Part shown: piece after piece, positions 36,342 through 48,435 of the stretch
How positions within the stretch are numbered: position 1 is the first letter of the stretch
How the letters are laid out: the number at the start of each line of letters is the position of its first letter
Assembly: GCA_963691705.1 (NCBI GenBank)
Contig: OY829541.1
Span: 37,837,661-37,901,660 of the forward strand
Length of the DNA stretch: 64,000 nt
Source: Viola odorata
Taxonomy: Eukaryota; Streptophyta; Magnoliopsida; Malpighiales; Violaceae
Direction: 5' to 3'
Position numbers and translations under genes: made by a program
Notes under the pieces: model-generated
Seen by the model: only the letters and a program-made list of their open reading frames with translations
Told to the model about the DNA's origin: nothing
Database searches by the model: none

Positions 36342-38735
36342 TGATACGATCCTAGCCTCATGGATAACCCCAGTGAGGTTAATACAACCCCTAGACATGG
36401 AGACAAGGAAGAAGACACTGCTTGATCAAGCCTTCAAGCGAAGGATGATATGGAAGGTGGCTTGGAGACACCTAGCGCAAGGTTTGACATCCATCCGAGT
36501 CAACCCATGGAAGAACGACTTCAATAAAAGATCCAGTACATATACAAGACCGATTGTAGTCTTAGGAAGGTTGTGTCCAAGTTTCAGTCAGGTCGGACGA
36601 GTAAATCTCAAGGTGGCTCATGGTGACATTCTAGCTAACAAGGAGAAGACGCCCAGGCATGACCAGCGACTTCGATCAAACCTAGACGGTGCTTTACATG
36701 TCAGAATCGTTCGATCAACCACTCGTTGGAAACTTCGGGATGTTAGCTTTCGTTTTGGACAAGTTTCAGCCCATTTGGCCCAGTCGTTTAAAAGTTATCA
36801 AAGTCGACATTATGGTGCGCAGTCTCTGCGCGAGACAACATACAACTTGAAGTTTCTGCCCAAACCTTGGCCCGATGATGGAGAACTCGGCATTAGCTGC
36901 TGGAATGTATTTAATTATATTTATATTTACTTTAATTAGTTGATTAGTTAATTAGTTAATTGATTAATTAGTTAATTAAGTTATTTTCCTTAATTAGAAC
37001 TCCTACTTCTATTCCTATTAGGGTTTGCTTGTAAACTCTTTATAAGGAGCCGTTTAGCTCCATTATTGAGTTGGCTGTTATTTTGATAAAATTGAGACTT
37101 CTCTCTTCAAATCTCTGCCCATTGTTCATGTGATTGAACCTTGTTCCTTCTCTAGTCCGCAATACTCGAGTCGTCAAACAAGTAAAACCTGAAATTGCAT
37201 CCTATTTGTTGTTTGCCTAGGTTGATATCCACAAGGGATATAGGCTTAGTGATTCGACAAGGATCCTCCCTTGTTCGGACTTAGGTTGGCTGGTGCTTAG
37301 CGATCAACAGGCTTACGTTGTCTAAGTGAGTTATCTTCTTCCGCATTGAAATCCATCTTGGAACAATGATCAGGTTGTCTGCTACGCATCCTAAGCAACT
37401 AGGATCGTATCAGTTGGTAGCAGAGCTTAAGGCGTTCAAAGATTGGTAACTATCCTATCTATCCTTACTGTTTTTATTTATTTTATTTGAGTCATTGTAA
37501 AAATAATTCGCCAAAGTATAAGCGATTTGTATCAGTCAAAAAAAAAATCAGAAAATCAATAAGTGTCTTTAATTTTCTGTTTTGAGTCTTGGTCGATTTA
37601 GAAGTTCTAAATCAAAGTCGAGTCTTAAGTCCTACTTATAAACCGAGTTGGTTTATTAGTTTGTGTATGTTTTGTCTTTTGATTTATTTATTTAAGTCGA
37701 AAGAAAGTCATATAAGAGTCACAAAAACAGTCCACCAAAGTGTCAGTGTCGAAATTGTATTTCAATATATACCTATTGAAGTCCGATTTCAGTGAAAAAG
37801 GATCCGTTAGAAAGCTGAGTTTGTTGGGAGTCTGAATCAAGAAGAATCAGGTGATTCGGACACCGGAGTCAAAAGCTGTGCTTGAATTACTAAACTGTGT
37901 TCACCGAAACCGAATTTTACACTTTCTAGTGTTTAAGTTTGATTAGGTGATTGAGATGGCAAAAGGGAATTCGAGAGAAGAACAAAAGGAGGTGATCGCC
38001 TTAATGCAGAAACTCACCATGATGTGTGCTGAATCCTTGCAAAGACAGTAAGCCGTGAATGAGCACATTAGAAGTACTCGATAGGATTGATGGCGGTGCG
38101 CCACGGCTAGAGGATAAAAAGAAGTTCCTACATGGAAACCTAGCCGAGAGAGGGATAGGTACAGAGGTTGTAGCACCATGGCGTACAAGTAAGTTAGGGG
38201 TTACCGAAGAACATAAGAATCCTACAACACTTCCTACTGAGCGTGACTTGAATGTACAAGGGAAGGCAGATGATGCTGAGCAAGATTCGGGGACGAATCT
38301 TCTTGCAGAAGGGGAGAATGGTATGGATCCAAGAATGAAATTTTCTATAATCAAAGTTCAAGCATTCAACTTCTACAAAGACAAGTTCCCTATTCAAGAA
38401 GAGAAGTCCAATACATGTCTAGGTGCAGAAGTGAGTGAGCGAGAAAAACAAAAGGGCTTAAAAGAACCCAGAGTCTTAAAGAAGACTAATCAAAACAGCC
38501 CCCATGAACAGAGTGAGCATGGGTTAACTAATTCTTCTTCTTCTTCTTATGTATTCTCTTTAGGGCAGCAAAAGCAAGATATTTTGAAGGAGAAGGAGTT
38601 GCCTAAGTTGCAACCGTTGGAGTTGGATGCCTTAGGTAATCCCTTTCCTTCATGTGTTTCCTTTGTTGATTCTAATAGAATTGTTGTCTTAAAAGAATCA
38701 CATTCGAGGGCGACTCTTTTCGAAGGGGAAGGGTA
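36342..38735 (+). mobile_element. Array monomer 13 (LTR 36342-37412), 2394 bp
   Basis: The only monomer with a different length: one T is missing in the TTTTTATTTTA run near 37480. It also has private A at 37307, T at 37664 and T at 38663, the most variants of any interior copy. Long frame 38059-39333. Confidence 0.95.
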
Positions 38736-41130
38736 TGATACGATCCTAGCCTCATGGATAACCCCAGTGAGGTTAATACAACCCCTAGACATGGAGACAA
38801 GGAAGAAGACACTGCTTGATCAAGCCTTCAAGCGAAGGATGATATGGAAGGTGGCTTGGAGACACCTAGCGCAAGGTTTGACATCCATCCGAGTCAACCC
38901 ATGGAAGAACGACTTCAATAAAAGATCCAGTACATATACAAGACCGATTGTAGTCTTAGGAAGGTTGTGTCCAAGTTTCAGTCAGGTCGGACGAGTAAAT
39001 CTCAAGGTGGCTCATGGTGACATTCTAGCTAACAAGGAGAAGACGCCCAGGCATGACCAGCGACTTCGATCAAACCTAGACGGTGCTTTACATGTCAGAA
39101 TCGTTCGATCAACCACTCGTTGGAAACTTCGGGATGTTAGCTTTCGTTTTGGACAAGTTTCAGCCCATTTGGCCCAGTCGTTTAAAAGTTATCAAAGTCG
39201 ACATTATGGTGCGCAGTCTCTGCGCGAGACAACATACAACTTGAAGTTTCTGCCCAAACCTTGGCCCGATGATGGAGAACTCGGCATTAGCTGCTGGAAT
39301 GTATTTAATTATATTTATATTTACTTTAATTAGTTGATTAGTTAATTAGTTAATTGATTAATTAGTTAATTAAGTTATTTTCCTTAATTAGAACTCCTAC
39401 TTCTATTCCTATTAGGGTTTGCTTGTAAACTCTTTATAAGGAGCCGTTTAGCTCCATTATTGAGTTGGCTGTTATTTTGATAAAATTGAGACTTCTCTCT
39501 TCAAATCTCTGCCCATTGTTCATGTGATTGAACCTTGTTCCTTCTCTAGTCCGCAATACTCGAGTCGTCAAACAAGTAAAACCTGAAATTGCATCCTATT
39601 TGTTGTTTGCCTAGGTTGATATCCACAAGGGATATAGGCTTAGTGATTCGACAAGGATCCTCCCTTGTTCGGACTTAGGTTGGCTGGTGCTTAGCGATCA
39701 GCAGGCTTACGTTGTCTAAGTGAGTTATCTTCTTCCGCATTGAAATCCATCTTGGAACAATGATCAGGTTGTCTGCTACGCATCCTAAGCAACTAGGATC
39801 GTATCAGTTGGTAGCAGAGCTTAAGGCGTTCAAAGATTGGTAACTATCCTATCTATCCTTACTGTTTTTATTTTATTTTATTTGAGTCATTGTAAAAATA
39901 ATTCGCCAAAGTATAAGCGATTTGTATCAGTCAAAAAAAAAATCAGAAAATCAATAAGTGTCTTTAATTTTCTGTTTTGAGTCTTGGTCGATTTAGAAGT
40001 TCTAAATCAAAGTCGAGTCTTAAGTCCTACTTATAAACCGAGTTGGTTTATTAGTTTGAGTATGTTTTGTCTTTTGATTTATTTATTTAAGTCGAAAGAA
40101 AGTCATATAAGAGTCACAAAAACAGTCCACCAAAGTGTCAGTGTCGAAATTGTATTTCAATATATACCTATTGAAGTCCGATTTCAGTGAAAAAGGATCC
40201 GTTAGAAAGCTAAGTTTGTTGGGAGTCTGAATCAAGAAGAATCAGGTGATTCGGACACCGGAGTCAAAAGCTGTGCTTGAATTACTAAACTGTGTTCACC
40301 GAAACCGAATTTTACACTTTCTAGTGTTTAAGTTTGATTAGGTGATTGAGATGGCAAAAGGGAATTCGAGAGAAGAACAAAAGGAGGTGATCGCCTTAAT
40401 GCAGAAACTCACCATGATGTGTGCTGAATCCTTGCAAAGACAGTAAGCCGTGAATGAGCACATTAGAAGTACTCGATAGGATTGATGGCGGTGCGCCACG
40501 GCTAGAGGATAAAAAGAAGTTCCTACATGGAAACCTAGCCGAGAGAGGGATAGGTACAGAGGTTGTAGCACCATGGCGTACAAGTAAGTTAGGGGTTACC
40601 GAAGAACATAAGAATCCTACAACACTTCCTACTGAGCGTGACTTGAATGTACAAGGGAAGGCAGATGATGCTGAGCAAGATTCGGGGACGAATCTTCTTG
40701 CAGAAGGGGAGAATGGTATGGATCCAAGAATGAAATTTTCTATAATCAAAGTTCAAGCATTCAACTTCTACAAAGACAAGTTCCCTATTCAAGAAGAGAA
40801 GTCCAATACATGTCTAGGTGCAGAAGTGAGTGAGCGAGAAAAACAAAAGGGCTTAAAAGAACCCAGAGTCTTAAAGAAGACTAATCAAAACAGCCCCCAT
40901 GAACAGAGTGAGCATGGGTTAACTAATTCTTCTTCTTCTTCTTATGTATTCTCTTTAGGGCAGCAAAAGCAAGATATTTTGAAGGAGAAGGAGTTGCCTA
41001 AGTTGCAACCGTTGGAGTTGGATGCCTTAGGTAATCCCTTTCCTTCATGTGTTTCCTCTGTTGATTCTAATAGAATTGTTGTCTTAAAAGAATCACATTC
41101 GAGGGCGACTATTTTCGAAGGGGAAGGGTA
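38736..41130 (+). mobile_element. Array monomer 14 (LTR 38736-39806)
   Basis: Private A at 40212. A at 41111 is shared only with monomer 8, six monomers upstream. Long frame 40454-41728. Confidence 0.95.
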
Positions 41131-43525
41131 TGATACGATCCTAGCCTCATGGATAACCCCAGTGAGGTTAATACAACCCCTAGACATGGAGACAAGGAAG
41201 AAGACACTGCTTGATCAAGCCTTCAAGCGAAGGATGATATGGAAGGTGGCTTGGAGACACCTAGCGCAAGGTTTGACATCCATCCGAGTCAACCCATGGA
41301 AGAACGACTTCAATAAAAGATCCAGTACATATACAAGACCGATTGTAGTCTTAGGAAGGTTGTGTCCAAGTTTCAGTCAGGTCGGACGAGTAAATCTCAA
41401 GGTGGCTCATGGTGACATTCTAGCTAACAAGGAGAAGACGCCCAGGCATGACCAGCGACTTCGATCAAACCTAGACGGTGCTTTACATGTCAGAATCGTT
41501 CGATCAACCACTCGTTGGAAACTTCGGGATGTTAGCTTTCGTTTTGGACAAGTTTCAGCCCATTTGGCCCAGTCGTTTAAAAGTTATCAAAGTCGACATT
41601 ATGGTGCGCAGTCTCTGCGCGAGACAACATACAACTTGAAGTTTCTGCCCAAACCTTGGCCCGATGATGGAGAACTCGGCATTAGCTGCTGGAATGTATT
41701 TAATTATATTTATATTTACTTTAATTAGTTGATTAGTTAATTAGTTAATTGATTAATTAGTTAATTAAGTTATTTTCCTTAATTAGAACTCCTACTTCTA
41801 TTCCTATTAGGGTTTGCTTGTAAACTCTTTATAAGGAGCCGTTTAGCTCCATTATTGAGTTGGCTGTTATTTTGATAAAATTGAGACTTCTCTCTTCAAA
41901 TCTCTGCCCATTGTTCATGTGATTGAACCTTGTTCCTTCTCTAGTCCGCAATACTCGAGTCGTCAAACAAGTAAAACCTGAAATTGCATCCTATTTGTTG
42001 TTTGCCTAGGTTGATATCCACAAGGGATATAGGCTTAGTGATTCGACAAGGATCCTCCCTTGTTCGGACTTAGGTTGGCTGGTGCTTAGCGATCAGCAGG
42101 CTTACGTTGTCTAAGTGAGTTATCTTCTTCCGCATTGAAATCCATCTTGGAACAATGATCAGGTTGTCTGCTACGCATCCTAAGCAACTAGGATCGTATC
42201 AGTTGGTAGCAGAGCTTAAGGCGTTCAAAGATTGGTAACTATCCTATCTATCCTTACTGTTTTTATTTTATTTTATTTGAGTCATTGTAAAAATAATTCG
42301 CCAAAGTATAAGCGATTTGTATCAGTCAAAAAAAAAATCAAAAAATCAATAAGTGTCTTTAATTTTCTGTTTTGAGTCTTGGTCGATTTAGAAGTTCTAA
42401 ATCAAAGTCGAGTCTTAAGTCCTACTTATAAACCGAGTTGGTTTATTAGTTTGAGTATGTTTTGTCTTTTGATTTATTTATTTAAGTCGAAAGAAAGTCA
42501 TATAAGAGTCACAAAAACAGTCCACCAAAGTGTCAGTGTCGAAATTGTATTTCAATATATACCTATTGAAGTCCGATTTCAGTGAAAAAGGATCCGTTAG
42601 AAAGCTGAGTTTGTTGGGAGTCTGAATCAAGAAGAATCAGGTGATTCGGACACCGGAGTCAAAAGCTGTGCTTGAATTACTAAACTGTGTTCACCGAAAC
42701 CGAATTTTACACTTTCTAGTGTTTAAGTTTGATTAGGTGATTGAGATGGCAAAAGGGAATTCGAGAGAAGAACAAAAGGAGGTGATCGCCTTAATGCAGA
42801 AACTCACCATGATGTGTGCTGAATCCTTGCAAAGACAGTAAGCCGTGAATGAGCACATTAGAAGTACTCGATAGGATTGATGGCGGTGCGCCACGGCTAG
42901 AGGATAAAAAGAAGTTCCTACATGGAAACCTAGCCGAGAGAGGGATAGGTACAGAGGTTGTAGCACCATGGCGTACAAGTAAGTTAGGGGTTACCGAAGA
43001 ACATAAGAATCCTACAACACTTCCTACTGAGCGTGACTTGAATGTACAAGGGAAGGCAGATGATGCTGAGCAAGATTCGGGGACGAATCTTCTTGCAGAA
43101 GGGGAGAATGGTATGGATCCAAGAATGAAATTTTCTATAATCAAAGTTCAAGCATTCAACTTCTACAAAGACAAGTTCCCTATTCAAGAAGAGAAGTCCA
43201 ATACATGTCTAGGTGCAGAAGTGAGTGAGCGAGAAAAACAAAAGGGCTTAAAAGAACCCAGAGTCTTAAAGAAGACTAATCAAAACAGCCCCCATGAACA
43301 GAGTGAGCATGGGTTAACTAATTCTTCTTCTTCTTCTTATGTATTCTCTTTAGGGCAGCAAAAGCAAGATATTTTGAAGGAGAAGGAGTTGCCTAAGTTG
43401 CAACCGTTGGAGTTGGATGCCTTAGGTAATCCCTTTCCTTCATGTGTTTCCTCTGTTGATTCTAATAGAATTGTTGTCTTAAAAGAATCACATTCGAGGG
43501 CGACTCTTTTCGAAGGGGAAGGGTA
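41131..43525 (+). mobile_element. Array monomer 15 (LTR 41131-42201)
   Basis: A variant at 42341, shared with monomers 9, 11 and 12. It follows the 41111 variant just as monomer 9 follows monomer 8. Long frame 42849-44123. Confidence 0.95.
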
Positions 43526-45920
43526 TGATACGATCCTAGCCTCATGGATAACCCCAGTGAGGTTAATACAACCCCTAGACATGGAGACAAGGAAGAAGAC
43601 ACTGCTTGATCAAGCCTTCAAGCGAAGGATGATATGGAAGGTGGCTTGGAGACACCTAGCGCAAGGTTTGACATCCATCCGAGTCAACCCATGGAAGAAC
43701 GACTTCAATAAAAGATCCAGTACATATACAAGACCGATTGTAGTCTTAGGAAGGTTGTGTCCAAGTTTCAGTCAGGTCGGACGAGTAAATCTCAAGGTGG
43801 CTCATGGTGACATTCTAGCTAACAAGGAGAAGACGCCCAGGCATGACCAGCGACTTCGATCAAACCTAGACGGTGCTTTACATGTCAGAATCGTTCGATC
43901 AACCACTCGTTGGAAACTTCGGGATGTTAGCTTTCGTTTTGGACAAGTTTCAGCCCATTTGGCCCAGTCGTTTAAAAGTTATCAAAGTCGACATTATGGT
44001 GCGCAGTCTCTGCGCGAGACAACATACAACTTGAAGTTTCTGCCCAAACCTTGGCCCGATGATGGAGAACTCGGCATTAGCTGCTGGAATGTATTTAATT
44101 ATATTTATATTTACTTTAATTAGTTGATTAGTTAATTAGTTAATTGATTAATTAGTTAATTAAGTTATTTTCCTTAATTAGAACTCCTACTTCTATTCCT
44201 ATTAGGGTTTGCTTGTAAACTCTTTATAAGGAGCCGTTTAGCTCCATTATTGAGTTGGCTGTTATTTTGATAAAATTGAGACTTCTCTCTTCAAATCTCT
44301 GCCCATTGTTCATGTGATTGAACCTTGTTCCTTCTCTAGTCCGCAATACTCGAGTCGTCAAACAAGTAAAACCTGAAATTGCATCCTATTTGTTGTTTGC
44401 CTAGGTTGATATCCACAAGGGATATAGGCTTAGTGATTCGACAAGGATCCTCCCTTGTTCGGACTTAGGTTGGCTGGTGCTTAGCGATCAGCAGGCTTAC
44501 GTTGTCTAAGTGAGTTATCTTCTTCCGCATTGAAATCCATCTTGGAACAATGATCAGGTTGTCTGCTACGCATCCTAAGCAACTAGGATCGTATCAGTTG
44601 GTAGCAGAGCTTAAGGCGTTCAAAGATTGGTAACTATCCTATCTATCCTTACTGTTTTTATTTTATTTTATTTGAGTCATTGTAAAAATAATTCGCCAAA
44701 GTATAAGCGATTTGTATCAGTCAAAAAAAAAATCAGAAAATCAATAAGTGTCTTTAATTTTCTGTTTTGAGTCTTGGTCGATTTAGAAGTTCTAAATCAA
44801 AGTCGAGTCTTAAGTCCTACTTATAAACCGAGTTGGTTTATTAGTTTGAGTATGTTTTGTCTTTTGATTTATTTATTTAAGTCGAAAGAAAGTCATATAA
44901 GAGTCACAAAAACAGTCCACCAAAGTGTCAGTGTCGAAATTGTATTTCAATATATACCTATTGAAGTCCGATTTCAGTGAAAAAGGATCCGTTAGAAAGC
45001 TGAGTTTGTTGGGAGTCTGAATCAAGAAGAATCAGGTGATTCGGACACCGGAGTCAAAAGCTGTGCTTGAATTACTAAACTGTGTTCACCGAAACCGAAT
45101 TTTACACTTTCTAGTGTTTAAGTTTGATTAGGTGATTGAGATGGCAAAAGGGAATTCGAGAGAAGAACAAAAGGAGGTGATCGCCTTAATGCAGAAACTC
45201 ACCATGATGTGTGCTGAATCCTTGCAAAGACAGTAAGCCGTGAATGAGCACATTAGAAGTACTCGATAGGATTGATGGCGGTGCGCCACGGCTAGAGGAT
45301 AAAAAGAAGTTCCTACATGGAAACCTAGCCGAGAGAGGGATAGGTACAGAGGTTGTAGCACCATGGCGTACAAGTAAGTTAGGGGTTACCGAAGAACATA
45401 AGAATCCTACAACACTTCCTACTGAGCGTGACTTGAATGTACAAGGGAAGGCAGATGATGCTGAGCAAGATTCGGGGACGAATCTTCTTGCAGAAGGGGA
45501 GAATGGTATGGATCCAAGAATGAAATTTTCTATAATCAAAGTTCAAGCATTCAACTTCTACAAAGACAAGTTCCCTATTCAAGAAGAGAAGTCCAATACA
45601 TGTCTAGGTGCAGAAGTGAGTGAGCGAGAAAAACAAAAGGGCTTAAAAGAACCCAGAGTCTTAAAGAAGACTAATCAAAACAGCCCCCATGAACAGAGTG
45701 AGCATGGGTTAACTAATTCTTCTTCTTCTTCTTATGTATTCTCTTTAGGGCAGCAAAAGCAAGATATTTTGAAGGAGAAGGAGTTGCCTAAGTTGCAACC
45801 GTTGGAGTTGGATGCCTTAGGTAATCCCTTTCCTTCATGTGTTTCCTCTGTTGATTCTAATAGAATTGTTGTCTTAAAAGAATCACATTCGAGGGCGACT
45901 CTTTTCGAAGGGGAAGGGTA
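43526..45920 (+). mobile_element. Array monomer 16 (LTR 43526-44596)
   Basis: No private variant noticed. Its long frame (45244-46494, 416 codons) is shorter because it ends in the diverged LTR 17. Confidence 0.95.
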
Positions 45921-46596
45921 TGATACGATCCTAGCCTCATGGATAACCCCAGTGAGGTTAATACAACCCCTAGACATGGAGACAAGGAAGGAGACACTGC
46001 TTGATCAAGCCTTCAAGCGAAGGATGATATGGAAGGTGGCTTGGAGGCACCTAGCGCAAAGTTTGACATCCATCCGAGTCAAACCATGGAAGAACGGCTT
46101 CAATAAAAGATCCAGTACATATACAAGACCGATTGGAGTCTTAGGAAGGTTCTGTCCAAGTTTCAGTCAGTTCGGAAGAGTAAATCTCAAGGTGGCTCAT
46201 GGTGACATTCTAGCTATCGAGGAGAAGACGCCCAGGCACGATCAGCGACTTCGATCGAACCTAGACGGCATTTTACATGTTATAATCATGCGTGATGATA
46301 GCTTTCGTTTTGGACAAGTGTCAACCCATTTGGCCCAGTCGTTTAAAAGTTATCAAAGTCGACATTATAGTGCGCAGTCTCTGCGCGAGACAACATACAA
46401 CTTGAAGTTTCGGCCCAAACCTTGGCCCGATGATGGAGAACTCGACATTAGCTGCTGGAATGTATTTAATTATATTTATATTTACTTTAATTAGTTGATT
46501 AGTTAATTAGTTAATTGATTAATTAGTTAATTAAGTTATTTTCCTTAATTAGAACTCCTACTTCTATTCCTATTAGGGTTTGCTTGTAAACTCTTT
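45921..46596 (+). repeat. Array right edge: truncated, diverged LTR 17
   Basis: Matches the other LTRs closely to about 45985, then carries roughly 25 or more substitutions and a deletion of about 35 bp near 46290. It stops at 46596 inside the TATA-box region. Some of its variants (TTTCGGCCCAAACC, CTCGACATT) agree with the E1 LTR and so look ancestral. Confidence 0.93.
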
Positions 46597-47507
46597 TTAA
46601 TGCACTTTCTGTTCATCTCATTATTACCCCATTTAAATTGAAATTCTATCGATTTTCGATCTTAGGCTATTTATTTTAATATTTCGTACCATTTCGTGTC
46701 ATCATCATACTTGTATTGTTTATTTATTTTGCGCACTTGTATTGTTTATTTATTCGTCGCACTTCTACTGTTTATTTATTTTTCGCATCTGTGTTGTTTA
46801 TTTATTTTCGCGCTTGTACTGTTTATTTATTTCCGCACTAGTACTGTTTATTTATTTCTGCACTTGCACTATTTATTTTTCGTATGCTTGTATGCTTGTT
46901 TATTTTCGCCCGCTATGCATGCTTAGATAATTATTTTGTTTGTCCGAATTAATCATTTTTACACGCATACATGAATCATCAAGTATTTCAAATGTCTATC
47001 CTCACCTCGTGCCAATAAAATCGATCAAAAAGGGTAAATCAACCCATATCCTTCACAAGTAAATATTTCTCACCCTTTTATTTATTTCACGCTTTTTTCC
47101 GCACATATACATGAATATTTAGAATTGTTAATTCATCTGTTGGGCATGATCACATAAATTAGGATTTATATTTGTTCAAACATGATTTAACACCTCTTTT
47201 ATCCGGTAACCTTTTCGATGTTACTCGGGTGCCTAACACCTTCCCGAGTCCATAAATCGACCCCGAACCGTTGTTCTCGGGTTCAGACCCATTTTGCCTT
47301 AACTTTTATTTTTTTATGCCATGACTTTAGGTTCCCTAAACCTAGAAACAAAAATAGGGTGGCGACTTCATTTGCATTATGTGAGATGAGCCCAGATTTC
47401 GTCTCACATCTCCTCCCAAACCCGCTTCGCGCAATAAAAGCCAAAAAGGGTGTGCGACAAGCACCTTGCTGGCTAAAGAATTTACTAATTTGGTTGATGG
47501 TTTGATT
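46597..47507 (+). mobile_element. LTR fragment of an Ogre/Tat-like element
   Basis: Contains CGGGTGCCTAACACCTTCCC, then GGTTCCCTAAACCTAG, GGGTGGCGACTTC and finally GGTGTGCGACA. I know this order from U5 regions of plant Ogre/Tat-type LTRs; this is recognition from memory, not a search. No coding region follows, and the left part is joined directly to the broken array LTR. It probably extends to about 47470. The remaining bases to 47507 precede the LTR of element C. Confidence 0.45.
46709..46883 (+). repeat. 26-bp minisatellite
   Basis: Seven units of ACTTGTACTGTTTATTTATT plus a TTCGC-like tail, 22-26 bp each, with one further decayed unit to about 46913. Hydrophobic ORFs here are only translations of the repeat. 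Confidence 0.9.
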
Positions 47508-48435
47508 TGATCCGACACAGTGCAATTGTCATCAATGGCCAGGGGAAGACAACACCTAACTTAAGTTTACCTCCCAATCGAGGCCCTCAGTTGTCAGTCG
47601 GGTCTGAGTTATATTATCTATTTTCTCTAGCCTATCTGTACTAGTTGTCTACTTAGCCTATCCAGTTTCTCCCGTACCATTCTAGGTTGACTACAACTAT
47701 TCAAGTTAGAGTTCAAGAGTGATCAATTCTAAACCTAACATGAAAGCGTTTGATTAAAGCAGAAAATAAATAATTATGAAGATAAAGATTATTAAGAACA
47801 ATTAGATCTCACGAATCATAAAAAACATAGCTCGATAGCCCTTACTAAGAATGAATGTTTAGCCAGACTTAGACATGGATGAAAGTGAATTTATTAATTG
47901 CATAAAGAAATCAAATATGTAAATTCTAGAACTGGAAAATTACAGAGTAGAGAAAATGGTGTTCGGTTTCGAAGAGAGAGAAAAGAGAAGTCCCCTTCTT
48001 AAAGGGTTTCTAGCAGTTTTAATACAAAATACTTTCCTAGTCCTACTCTATCTCAATCTTTAAAAATAGAAAGATAACGATAAGTACAAAGAGATATTGT
48101 TTGTTGGAAAAATCAAATATTGTTTTAAGAGGGAGATCTAAAGGATTCTTGCTGTAAGTCTTCAAATCTTGCTGCCTCTGCAACTGCTGATTTGCATCCT
48201 CACACTTGCTCTAAGTCCCTTACTGAAGTCCATCTCTCTTTCGCGACTATCTTGGCCAAGCCCGCGGCCAAGACTGATTCGAATGTGAAATTTTTGCTTC
48301 TATTGATGCTATCCTCTTTTAATTTGCCTCCAAGGAATTCTGCACAAGTGAGGAAAATTCATGGATATTAATAGTTTTACTGCTTAATTTGTAAGTAATT
48401 AGGTAGTAAAAACGTGAGAATAAAATACTCAATCA
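47508..48435 (-). repeat. Element C: probable 3' LTR (928 bp)
   Basis: On the minus strand it starts TGATTGAGTATT at 48435, right after a purine-rich AAGTGTGGGAGAATT, and ends GTCGGATCA at 47508, giving TGAT/ATCA ends. The AAGTGTGGGAG type of tract before the 3' LTR is typical of Athila-like plant elements. No second LTR is in the window, so the boundaries are provisional. Confidence 0.5.

Larger units (their letters stand above)
6885..46596 (+). repeat. Tandem array of a small LTR retroelement sharing LTRs, 2395-bp monomer
   Basis: About 39.7 kb of head-to-tail repeats with a period of exactly 2395 bp (one interval is 2394). The monomer is LTR (1071 bp, TGATACGATCC to GGATCGTATCA), one spacer base, PBS (TTGGTAGCAGAGC), leader, a 31-codon gag remnant, a degenerate region and a PPT (GAAGGGGAAGGGTA) directly before the next LTR. 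Each LTR is thus the 3' LTR of one copy and the 5' LTR of the next. Interior copies differ by only one to a few bases; the first internal segment and the last LTR are diverged. No pol. The order LTR-internal-LTR-internal cannot arise from independent insertions, which would leave two LTRs and flanking duplications per copy. It needs unequal recombination or rolling-circle amplification of a one-LTR circle. Confidence 0.97.

Noticed and set aside
9204..46000. Repeated antisense frames of 67, 81 and 117 codons and a sense frame of 68 codons in each monomer
   Set aside because: They are shadows in other phases of the same repeat, with no recognisable domain.
9320..46494. Sixteen 424- or 416-codon frames (plus a 435-codon one at 6892) as a tandem gene family
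   Set aside because: They cross the PPT and run into U3 of the next LTR, start without a promoter of their own and show mainly amino-acid-changing differences between diverged copies.
6885..46596. CRISPR-like or other prokaryotic repeat array
   Set aside because: The repeat unit is 2.4 kb with plant LTR, PBS and PPT signals; there are no short repeats with unique spacers.
46696..46930. Two hydrophobic plus-strand ORFs
   Set aside because: They are translations of the 26-bp minisatellite in two frames.
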